Assembly: GCA_948468465.1 (NCBI GenBank)
Contig: CAOKJJ010000031.1
Coordinates: forward strand, 1-35,601
Length of the DNA: 35,601 nucleotides
Direction of reading: 5' to 3'
From: an uncultured Eubacterium sp.
GTDB lineage: Bacteria > Bacillota_A > Clostridia > Lachnospirales > Lachnospiraceae
The notes below the pieces were generated by a model. That model saw only the letters and a list, made by a program, of their open reading frames with translations. It made no database searches and was not told the DNA's origin. A program made the position numbers and the translations under genes. Positions 15,846-24,086 of the stretch are shown here, piece by piece (position 1 is the first letter of the stretch; each line of letters begins with the position of its first letter).

Positions 15846-17186
15846 CTATTGATTTACCGCTTCGTGAATCGTCTTTGCTATAAAGTCGATCATCTCATCT
15901 GTCATACCCGGATAAATACCTACCCAGAAGGTGTCTTTCATAATTTTGTCTGTATTAGCCAATTCTCCTACCACACGATATCCCTTACCAGATGTTCTCA
16001 TCTGGTCGAAACATGGGTGCTTTATTAGGTTTCCTGCAAACAGCATTCTCGTCTGTACACCATGTGCTTCAACATACTGAACCACTTTATTTCTGTCAAT
16101 ACCATCTTTACAGGTAATCAAAAATCCAAACCAGCTTGGTCTTGAATTCTCACAGGGAACAGGAAGAATCAGCTTATCTTCCGTACCTGCAAGTCCGTTT
16201 TTCAGCCGCTCAAAATTCTCTCTTCTTCTCTCTACAAAACCTTGCAGCTTCTCAATTTGTGCGCATCCCACTGCCGCCTGCATATCTGTCACCTTCAAGT
16301 TATAACCAAAGTGTGAGTATACATATTTATGATCATATCCCAATGGCAATTCGCCATACTGTTTTTCAAATCTATGGCCGCATAAATTATCCTGACCAGA
16401 TGCACAAGCGCAGTCACGTCCCCAATCGCGCATAGAGCGGATACATTTGTTGAGCAGCGGGTCATCCGTATATACAGCGCCGCCCTCTCCCATGGTCATA
16501 TGATGAGGTGGATAAAAGCTGGAAGTTCCGATATCACCAATCGTTCCTGAAAACTTCTCCTCACCATTGATTACATATTTTGTTCCAAGAGCATCGCAAT
16601 TATCTTCGATCATCCACAGATTGTGCTTTTCACAGAATGCCTTTACCTCAGTCAAATCAAACGGATTCCCAAGCGTATGTGCTGCCATAACAACCTTTGT
16701 CTTATCCGTCAACGCTGCCTCAAGCTTCGAAACATCCATATTATACTGTGGTATTGTCACATCAATAAATACTGGAACAACCCCATACTGAATTGCAGGA
16801 GCAACTGTAGTCGGGAATGCAACCGCAACAGTAATCATTTCATCCCCTGGCTTTACCTGTCTCTCACCCAACAGCGGCGATGTCAATGCCATAAATGCAC
16901 ATAGATTCGCGGAAGATCCTGAATTGACCAGAGAGCAATACCGTACTCCAAGATAATCCGCAAAGGTTTTCTCAAACTTTTCTGTATATCTACCTGATGT
17001 CAACCAAAATTCCAACGCACTGTCAACAAGATTGCACATATCATCACTATCATATACACGGGACGCATATGGAATATAATCTCCTTCTGAAAATTCCTTC
17101 TTCGCGTTGTGGTAAGTATCACAGTATTCTTTCACCATTTCTAAAATAGCACCCTTCGCCTGCCGCTCTGTTTTATTCTCAAACAT
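15846..17186 (-). CDS. rfbH: CDP-4-dehydro-6-deoxyglucose 3-dehydratase (RfbH/AscC/E1)
   Basis: A 446-residue PMP-dependent, iron-sulfur dehydratase that removes the C3 hydroxyl of CDP-4-keto-6-deoxyglucose. In SSFYPPHHMTMGEGGAV (222-238) a His replaces the PLP lysine of aminotransferases, the hallmark of this enzyme. The [2Fe-2S] cysteines lie in DCACASGQDNLCG (258-270: Cys259, 261 and 268). IEDNCDALG holds the cofactor-binding Asp. Length matches RfbH (about 437). The ATG at 17186 has AGGAG 8 bases upstream; a longer frame to 17297 overlaps rfbF and lacks conserved sequence. The reductase partner (AscD/RfbI/E3 type) that passes electrons is not in the window. Confidence 0.93.
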   Translation of the reverse strand: MFENKTERQAKGAILEMVKEYCDTYHNAKKEFSEGDYIPYASRVYDSDDMCNLVDSALEFWLTSGRYTEKFEKTFADYLGVRYCSLVNSGSSANLCAFMALTSPLLGERQVKPGDEMITVAVAFPTTVAPAIQYGVVPVFIDVTIPQYNMDVSKLEAALTDKTKVVMAAHTLGNPFDLTEVKAFCEKHNLWMIEDNCDALGTKYVINGEEKFSGTIGDIGTSSFYPPHHMTMGEGGAVYTDDPLLNKCIRSMRDWGRDCACASGQDNLCGHRFEKQYGELPLGYDHKYVYSHFGYNLKVTDMQAAVGCAQIEKLQGFVERRRENFERLKNGLAGTEDKLILPVPCENSRPSWFGFLITCKDGIDRNKVVQYVEAHGVQTRMLFAGNLIKHPCFDQMRTSGKGYRVVGELANTDKIMKDTFWVGIYPGMTDEMIDFIAKTIHEAVNQ

Positions 17187-17199
17187 TTCATTTTCTCCT

Positions 17200-17982
17200 C
17201 TATTCATTCCAAATTTTCCATGGTGCTTTCCCGCTTTCCCATAGCTTCTCCAATTTTTCCTTGTCCCGCAGTGTATCCATACACTGCCAGAAGCCATGAT
17301 GCTTATAACATATAAGCTCCCCGATCTGGGCTATTCTTTCCATTGGTTCGCGCTCTAGCATAACGGAGTCCCCCTCAATGTAATCCAATACCGTCGGATT
17401 ACATACGATAAAGCCACCATTGACCCAGCCACTGTCTTCCTTGCTCTTTTCTCTAAAAGCCTGTATACTGTTGTCATCGGCAAAATCCATTACACCAAAG
17501 CGACCTTCGGGCTGTACCCCTGTCAACGTCATCATCTTGCCATTTGCCTTATGAAACTCAACCAGCTCCTGAATATTTATATTTGCAACACCGTCACCAT
17601 ATGTGACCATAAACGGTTCATTATCCAGATATTTCCTGACTCTCTTGACTCGTCCGCCTGTCATCGTATTTAATCCTGTATCGACCACCGTCACCTTCCA
17701 TGGCTCGGCAGTATTATTGTGTACAATCATATCCTGCTTACCGGTCGTAAAATCGTATGTAATATCACTTTTATGCAAAAAATAATATGAAAAATATTCT
17801 TTTATAACATACTGCTTATATCCTGCACAAATCACAAAATCATGATATCCATACGCAGAATACAGCTTCATGATATGCCACATAATCGGCATACCTCCAA
17901 TTTCAATCATTGGCTTTGGTTTTAAATGGCTTTCTTCAGAAATACGGGTTCCTAATCCGCCTGCCAAAATAATTACTTTCAT
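17200..17982 (-). CDS. rfbF: Glucose-1-phosphate cytidylyltransferase
   Basis: A 260-residue enzyme forming CDP-glucose from CTP and glucose-1-phosphate, the first step toward 3,6-dideoxyhexoses. It shows LAGGLGTRISEES (6-18), KPKPMIEIGGMPIMWHIM, the metal-binding VTYGDGVANI, and a C-terminal WQCMDTLRDKEKLEKLW typical of RfbF/AscA/DdhA. Length agrees with the family (257). The ATG overlaps the flippase stop as ATGA, and rfbH follows by 13 bases. In Salmonella and Yersinia the next gene would be the CDP-glucose 4,6-dehydratase (rfbG/ddhB); here it is absent. Confidence 0.95.
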   Translation of the reverse strand: MKVIILAGGLGTRISEESHLKPKPMIEIGGMPIMWHIMKLYSAYGYHDFVICAGYKQYVIKEYFSYYFLHKSDITYDFTTGKQDMIVHNNTAEPWKVTVVDTGLNTMTGGRVKRVRKYLDNEPFMVTYGDGVANINIQELVEFHKANGKMMTLTGVQPEGRFGVMDFADDNSIQAFREKSKEDSGWVNGGFIVCNPTVLDYIEGDSVMLEREPMERIAQIGELICYKHHGFWQCMDTLRDKEKLEKLWESGKAPWKIWNE

Positions 17983-19217
17983 TTATATCTTCTTCCTTCT
18001 CGTTCTTTCTGTTTTTTTATCATCATCGCAAACATTCCAAAGCAAATAAAATAACCCACCATCTGCACAAACATAAGAACCAGATAAGAAAATGCTGCTC
18101 CGTGAATCCCTCCCCTGGCAACAAATATGTCCGGGATAATCAATGCACAGATGAATGTGATCGTATTAATAACATACAAATAGCTCTGTTTTCTGATTAT
18201 AGTTATAATATAACTCATAAACGTATTTAAAGCATTCAGTCCGCCCGCTGTGAGCAAAATTCCAAAAGCAGTCCCATATTCCCTTAGTTCCGTCACGCCA
18301 TATGCCCATGTGAGTATAATCAGAATAATCTCTCTGACGCATACGATAATGCCTGTAGTCAAAAGAATCGCTGCCGCTGTTTTCAATACTTTTATGGCCA
18401 ATATTTTTCGTTTTCCATCATTCCAGATATTCGCATATACGGTCAGCACAGGTCTGTATATGAATCCGGCTATCATATGTACTGTCGTAGCGGGCAGCAG
18501 CAAAATAGTATAAATCAACTGATGCTGGCTGCTCATATTATCATCTATCGCATACTTCGCCGAGTTGAGAATATAAGCCGCGGCAAATGCGCTGAAAAAT
18601 AACGGAAGAATTTCTTTCGTCAAATGTATAATCTGATCTGCCTTTCCTGCCTTGTCATCAGAGAAATTTTGCCAAACAATGCTGTTAAATACCAGAATCG
18701 TAACCGTTTCTACCATGATTGCAATCATAATGGCAGTTGAAAAATTTCTGCTGATGATCGTTACAATGCATAAAACACTATCTGGAATCAGCACCTTTAT
18801 AAAATTCAGTTCCGATGCAATGTCAACCCGTCCCTGCTGCTGGTATCTTCCTTGAAACACCTCACAAAACACATTAATCGCCTTATATATTCCATATGCA
18901 ATAATAATAAATGCCTTTTCCCCTACTCCATATTTCCATATTGCATAAAAAAAAGCACTCATTACCATAAACACACCGCTAAGACATCTCTGTTTAAAAT
19001 ATGTATTAAAAGCATACTTTTCTTTTACATCAGATATCTGATATCCCAATGCATTCATAGTTCCAATGTTCATCAAAACATTTATGATTGCAACCGCAAT
19101 AGAAAAATTTGCTCCCACTTCATTTCCGGCAAAGCGTGTCACAATCAACAATACTCCGATAGAAGAAATCGCTGTCATCATACTTGCAAGAGAGTTCCAC
19201 AAATAACCTTTTTGCAT
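17979..19217 (-). CDS. Wzx-type polysaccharide flippase
   Basis: A 412-residue hydrophobic protein with about 12 membrane helices, from MQKGYLWNSLASMMTAISS at the N-terminus to a basic C-terminal tail. Layout and motif style fit the MOP/Wzx polysaccharide transporter superfamily, which flips undecaprenyl-diphosphate oligosaccharides. The start at 19217 has GAGG 8 bases upstream; longer frames overlap the GT-C gene. No clear Wzy polymerase is present, and the locus also encodes an ABC exporter, so it may flip a lipid-linked side unit rather than the main repeat. It overlaps rfbF by 4 bases. Confidence 0.82.
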   Translation of the reverse strand: MQKGYLWNSLASMMTAISSIGVLLIVTRFAGNEVGANFSIAVAIINVLMNIGTMNALGYQISDVKEKYAFNTYFKQRCLSGVFMVMSAFFYAIWKYGVGEKAFIIIAYGIYKAINVFCEVFQGRYQQQGRVDIASELNFIKVLIPDSVLCIVTIISRNFSTAIMIAIMVETVTILVFNSIVWQNFSDDKAGKADQIIHLTKEILPLFFSAFAAAYILNSAKYAIDDNMSSQHQLIYTILLLPATTVHMIAGFIYRPVLTVYANIWNDGKRKILAIKVLKTAAAILLTTGIIVCVREIILIILTWAYGVTELREYGTAFGILLTAGGLNALNTFMSYIITIIRKQSYLYVINTITFICALIIPDIFVARGGIHGAAFSYLVLMFVQMVGYFICFGMFAMMIKKQKEREGRRYK

Positions 19218-19254
19218 AATGCGAACCTCACTCATGATGCAGTGTACTGCTTTT

Positions 19255-22044
19255 TCACGCAACAACATTACTTTTACCCCTTACCTTTTTTCCGATACAT
19301 ATTATTTTATTAAACGATTTCTGTAATGCGACATACAATACCAAAAACAATCCTAATACCGCTATCATAAATACCGGGAAACAATATCGGTCAATCTGGT
19401 TATTTAAAACTGCCAGCGCAAAAATATTTCCAAACACAGTTATTTCTAATATAAAAGCGATTTCAAGCCTCTTATCAATGCTTCTTTTTTTTATTTCATG
19501 CCATAATACATATGCAAACAGTAAAATTGCTAAAAACGGTGCGGCAATCAACGATATTGTAAACAACATCTTCGTAAACTGCACATATCCTTTGCAATGG
19601 TATATCTTTTCCAATACTATACTGGAATCCACCGGGATTTTAAATTGAGTAAGATCTTCATATCCAAACTCTTCCATCAGGTCATCATAGCCTTGCTCCG
19701 TATAAAACTCCTTGCCCCTCCGATACCAGCCAAACGCACAAGCTATCCCGGAATTCTCATTTCCTCTAGTAAAACTTGCTTCTTTAACCGCACTCTTATG
19801 ATCTTCCCCTCTCCCATAATAATTGGTTAGTACCAGATAATTATTTATATAACCCATCAGCATTTTATCAGGCCTTTTCAGAAAGCATTCTATAATATAT
19901 CTGATATTGCCGTTTTTCTTTATCGAAAATTCAAACGTCTCTTCTACTTCCATATTGTTATCCAGAACAGCAACCGTATCCTCATCAATTATTTCAAAAT
20001 ATGCTGCTCCATTAACAAGCGAGTCACTAAACACCTTTTCTATGTTTTCGCTAGTCGCACTTACCATCTTACCTTCCCTAAATATGTTTCCGGTATGAAC
20101 ATAATTCGTCCACATTCTATTGCTTGCCAGCAAGCATGCAAATGCTGCACCCAAAGTAATCAGAGTTTTTCCCTTCTGTTCCCGCTTGATCCATCTGCAG
20201 AATTCTGTTATTACAAAAGGAATCGTGATAAATGCTATATAAGTCTGTTTCAAAGAATATGCTAAAATCAGATTCAAAGACAGCACGAACGCCTTTAATA
20301 CTATCCATTTGACTTTTCCTCCATCTGGTGCATAATAGGCCTTTAAAAAAAATACCATATTGAATAGACAGATGCTTGCTCCGAGAAATTCTGTCAGCAG
20401 TGTATGGTAATAACCAAATACAACCGGATTGAAGAATAAAATAATTATAACTGCATACTTTGTATACCTAAGTTGTTGATCACCCACAATTTTGAAAAAA
20501 GAAAAACACAGGCACAACGTCAATATAAAAAATAGCAGCATGAGACAGATCATTCCCTGTGATGTAAGACCGAATAACTGCGATGTAATATAAATCAAAT
20601 ACGGAAACAGCCATCCTCTGATTAAATTCCATTTGGCAAATACTTCCTTACCTTCAAAATATTTCAGATATGAAATATACCACGCAGAATCTACCGTGAA
20701 ATAAATTGGCACAGATACAAATATCAGCACCACCAACAATAATAATACCGCCTTTGTTATATAACGTATCCTCATATCCTGCGATTTGTTTAAGCAGAAA
20801 TATTTTATACTTCCTGCATAATGCAATATCTGATATATGAATGACGTCACGACTGCCGTTATGGCTAAGCAAAGTCCAAGCCATTTCACCATGTTTAATA
20901 TACCCATGGCTCCCCTGCTGTCATATTCCAGAAATTTCAAAGAATCTGATGAAATATACGGATCTCCCGCCTCACATTCTATTTCTACATACTCTCCCAA
21001 TTTATACTTTTTCACGCAGTTAGTCTGATCAAAATTCTCCATCAGCTCACTTCCGCTTAGAACTTTCTGTTCAAATAAGCTCTTTCTAATCGTAACAGAG
21101 GCAATTTCTATTTTTCTGGCACTTCCGCCGAAATCAATACGAACATTCTGCAGGCCTTCTTTAGAAATAGGCATAATAACTGTCTGAAAATCATTGACTC
21201 CGTATACTTTTCTTTTCTCATAGTGTTTATCATCATAAACACTTTCTATTCCGTTATTATAGAATACCTCCAACGGTTCCTGATAGTTGTCCGTTTTAAA
21301 AGATATTTCAATACTTGGATATTGAATCCAACACACCAGAAATGACTGACTGCTGTTTACAGCGATCACAACGGTCACTATGAACAGTCCAAAAAATACA
21401 CATATCCATCTAGCTTTCCTGCTTTTTCGTATGTTTTTCCACATTCTGCAAATACTGTCAAATGTTATCCGAACAGCCAGAAAACTGATTGCAGCACTTC
21501 CCAGGAAGCTGATCAAAAACGCTGTCAATCCCGCCAGAATCATATAGCTAAAATTAATATTATATGACAGTTCCTTTAAGTTTCCAGATTGAATATATGG
21601 ATCATTCTCCTCATATTCTAAAACCACATTCTCCTCTACTTCGTAGTTGATAAGCATATTAGCTGTTGAAAATGTCTGTAAGATTTCTTCTCCCTGCAAC
21701 GTCTTTTTCAAAAACAGATTCTTCTTAAGTGTAATTGATTTTATCTCTGTCCTCCCCGCACTGGTTCCAAAATCAATTCTAAGATAATCCAATCCGGCTG
21801 CCGGAAGTTTAAACACAGCTTTTTGAAGATTATCCGTCGATGTAATTCCATACAACTTTATATGGTTCTCATCAAAAATACTTTTCTCACCATTGTTATA
21901 AAAAACCACCAATGCTTCCCGTTCATTTGTCGAATAAAACTCTACTTCCGCCGCAGGATATTTTAGGATGTTCAGGAATACCAGTCCGATTAAAAACATG
22001 CCAAAAATAAGACAAAAAATTCCTCTTTTCTCTTTTTTACTCAT
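19255..22044 (-). CDS. Large GT-C-like membrane protein with duplicated external domain
   Basis: A 929-residue membrane protein. After a first helix (8-27) comes an extracytoplasmic domain (29-159), then helices, then a second, clearly homologous domain (242-373), then a multi-helix C-terminal half. Both external copies share VFYNNG, RIDFG and a DPYI motif (149-152 and 361-364), so they arose by internal duplication. The C-terminal half resembles GT-C glycosyltransferases: an acidic loop right after a helix (TVDSAWYISYLKYFEG, Asp452) and alternating helices to the end. GT-C enzymes use polyprenyl-phosphate sugars outside the cytoplasm, and the DPM1-like GT2 of this operon could supply the donor. 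GAGAGG lies 9 bases before the ATG at 22044. Exact family and acceptor are unknown. Confidence 0.7.
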   Translation of the reverse strand: MSKKEKRGIFCLIFGMFLIGLVFLNILKYPAAEVEFYSTNEREALVVFYNNGEKSIFDENHIKLYGITSTDNLQKAVFKLPAAGLDYLRIDFGTSAGRTEIKSITLKKNLFLKKTLQGEEILQTFSTANMLINYEVEENVVLEYEENDPYIQSGNLKELSYNINFSYMILAGLTAFLISFLGSAAISFLAVRITFDSICRMWKNIRKSRKARWICVFFGLFIVTVVIAVNSSQSFLVCWIQYPSIEISFKTDNYQEPLEVFYNNGIESVYDDKHYEKRKVYGVNDFQTVIMPISKEGLQNVRIDFGGSARKIEIASVTIRKSLFEQKVLSGSELMENFDQTNCVKKYKLGEYVEIECEAGDPYISSDSLKFLEYDSRGAMGILNMVKWLGLCLAITAVVTSFIYQILHYAGSIKYFCLNKSQDMRIRYITKAVLLLLVVLIFVSVPIYFTVDSAWYISYLKYFEGKEVFAKWNLIRGWLFPYLIYITSQLFGLTSQGMICLMLLFFILTLCLCFSFFKIVGDQQLRYTKYAVIIILFFNPVVFGYYHTLLTEFLGASICLFNMVFFLKAYYAPDGGKVKWIVLKAFVLSLNLILAYSLKQTYIAFITIPFVITEFCRWIKREQKGKTLITLGAAFACLLASNRMWTNYVHTGNIFREGKMVSATSENIEKVFSDSLVNGAAYFEIIDEDTVAVLDNNMEVEETFEFSIKKNGNIRYIIECFLKRPDKMLMGYINNYLVLTNYYGRGEDHKSAVKEASFTRGNENSGIACAFGWYRRGKEFYTEQGYDDLMEEFGYEDLTQFKIPVDSSIVLEKIYHCKGYVQFTKMLFTISLIAAPFLAILLFAYVLWHEIKKRSIDKRLEIAFILEITVFGNIFALAVLNNQIDRYCFPVFMIAVLGLFLVLYVALQKSFNKIICIGKKVRGKSNVVA

Positions 22045-22100
22045 TTCAATTAGCCTCTCAAAAATATTTTCCTGTGTGCAAATCAACAATGCTCCATTCT

Positions 22101-23180
22101 TTATTTAAGATGCTCCACAATCCTTAAAAAAGTAACTTTCATCCCATCCCTCTTAACCGACTCTACAACCTTCCTCCACTTCCCATCCTGCCTTCGACCC
22201 AGCATCCGCCTTAATTCCTGATCACTCAGTCCAAACGGATCCTCCACCCCGAACATCACATCATAATCACCCCGGTACAATTTCCGAATCTTATCATCAA
22301 TCTTCTCACCCGAATCATATGTTCCATAACTCCAGGCCGTTTCAGACACCCGATCCGCGTCATTCTCCTCATGCCTTTTTACATACTCCCGGTACAGCTC
22401 CCGAAACGGATGCTCCCCCTTCGGCAGCCAGTCCTCCATGCATTTTTCAATGACATTCCCATATCCGGAAAAATGAATGAATCTCAGCGGATCTCCTTTC
22501 ACATAATATCTTCCGTCCTCCTTTGTCATCCCGCAGTCCAGCAGTGACCACGTCGCAAAATCATAGCCGCGGTGCTTTAAGATCTCCACATCGAAAAAAC
22601 ATGGAGCCAAATCAATCCATTTCTGATCCGTAAAGATTCCGCGCTGGATGTCATCATAGCAGAACAGGTAGAGCCGCTGCGCCCACCATTTGATAAACCT
22701 TTCTGCCTCCGCACTCCGGTTCACTGCTAAAAACCCAAGGTTATAGACTCCATGAGCGGCGGAAGAAAGCTCCATATCAATATTTCCAGGCTGCAGCAGA
22801 TGCGGGCATACGACAATCGGCCGACGCTCCAGCATCTCTTTTAATTCCGCAAAATCCGCGTACACATAACAGTCCGGATCCAGATATACAAACTGGTTCT
22901 CCTGCGGAAAATGCTCCATCAGGTAAATAAAAAACTGTCCTTTTACCGCCGTTGACGCTTCCACAATTGAATGCTTAAATATGTACCTGTTAAAATTTCC
23001 ATCCCACATATCCTTTGATAAGATCACATCATCAAAATATTCGGAACGCACATTTTCCGGCATCTCGCGTTCTGTCAGGCATACGAAAAACGCCGCGTCC
23101 GGCATATGCCTTTTAACAGATTCTGCCAGAGTCCTCGCTTTATGTGTGTAATTCGCGCAAATGGATGTAAATATGATCAT
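22101..23180 (-). CDS. GT-A-type glycosyltransferase with DPD motif
   Basis: A 359-residue soluble protein with a GT-A nucleotide-diphospho-sugar transferase fold: MIIFTSICANYTHKARTLAE at the start, a metal-binding FVYLDPDCYVY (97-107) and a conserved HGVYNLGFLAVNR stretch. The C-terminal part includes RFIHFSGYGNVIEKC and a basic tail. It resembles glycosyltransferases found in surface glycan loci that are distantly related to GT8. The ATG overlaps the upstream GT2 stop as ATGA, so the two are translationally coupled and likely act in sequence. Donor and acceptor cannot be deduced. Confidence 0.75.
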   Translation of the reverse strand: MIIFTSICANYTHKARTLAESVKRHMPDAAFFVCLTEREMPENVRSEYFDDVILSKDMWDGNFNRYIFKHSIVEASTAVKGQFFIYLMEHFPQENQFVYLDPDCYVYADFAELKEMLERRPIVVCPHLLQPGNIDMELSSAAHGVYNLGFLAVNRSAEAERFIKWWAQRLYLFCYDDIQRGIFTDQKWIDLAPCFFDVEILKHRGYDFATWSLLDCGMTKEDGRYYVKGDPLRFIHFSGYGNVIEKCMEDWLPKGEHPFRELYREYVKRHEENDADRVSETAWSYGTYDSGEKIDDKIRKLYRGDYDVMFGVEDPFGLSDQELRRMLGRRQDGKWRKVVESVKRDGMKVTFLRIVEHLK

Positions 23181-24025
23181 GATATTCTCCTGTCTATAAC
23201 TCTCTTGATGATCTTTCCGATCAGAGGGTACTGGTAATATTTCTGCACCTGTTCAAACATTTTTTCGTATTTCATACGAAGGGCAACCTGTTCAATCAGC
23301 GCATCCCGCAGCGTCTTTGCGTATTCTTCCTGATGTTTTTCATAAAATGCTTTATGGTTGTCATAGATCTGGCGGTATGCTGCCTGCATCTGTATGTAAT
23401 CGGCCTGGAATCCCGTTGTACGGGAGGCAGGTTTAATCCGGTAATGAAACAGCGTTTCTGGAATCTGGCGGATTTCTTTGCCCAATTCTAAGATACCGAG
23501 CCAGAAATCATAATCTTCCATCCCGGAAGCCATATTGCTGTTAAATCCGCCTACCCTTTCCCAGTCCTTACGGTAAAACAGCGCCGTAACAAATACAACG
23601 TTGTCCAGCAGCATGCTCTGGAAAGAATATTCCGGCAGATTCCATTTCCCGTTTCTTTCTCCAAACATATCAGCTTCACAGTATACAACTCCGATCCTGC
23701 TGTCGGATTCGATCATTTCCACTGCCTTTTCTATATACGTTTTGTCAATCCGGTCATCCGCATCCAGCGGAAGTATGTAGGTGCCGTCTGCATGGCGGAT
23801 GCCGTAATTTCTTGCCCCTGCCGGCCTTATATGGTCTGTATGCAGTACTTTTATCTGCTCTGTTTCCATGCGTTTGATAATCTGCACCGTTTCTTCATCA
23901 TCAGAGCCGTCGTCAACAATAATCAGCTCCCACTGCGGATATGTCTGTGCTTTTACGGACGCGACAGCTTCTTCCATATATTTTCCATCGTTATAACATG
24001 GCATAATTATGCTCACTAACTCCAT
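23177..24025 (-). CDS. GT2 glycosyltransferase
   Basis: A 282-residue GT-A family 2 enzyme with the full set of motifs: MELVSIIMPCYNDGKYMEEA, IIVDDGSDDEET, the metal-binding LPLDADDRID and a GMEDYDFWL catalytic-base region. No membrane segment. It lies 61 bases downstream of the methyltransferase and is coupled by a 4-base overlap to the DPD-motif transferase. It adds one sugar of the repeat; which one is not visible. Confidence 0.88.
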   Translation of the reverse strand: MELVSIIMPCYNDGKYMEEAVASVKAQTYPQWELIIVDDGSDDEETVQIIKRMETEQIKVLHTDHIRPAGARNYGIRHADGTYILPLDADDRIDKTYIEKAVEMIESDSRIGVVYCEADMFGERNGKWNLPEYSFQSMLLDNVVFVTALFYRKDWERVGGFNSNMASGMEDYDFWLGILELGKEIRQIPETLFHYRIKPASRTTGFQADYIQMQAAYRQIYDNHKAFYEKHQEEYAKTLRDALIEQVALRMKYEKMFEQVQKYYQYPLIGKIIKRVIDRRIS

Positions 24026-24086
24026 GTCTTCCTCCGTTTATCTGATGTTGACGGATTACCGTTTATAAATACCTACAGTCTCTGCC

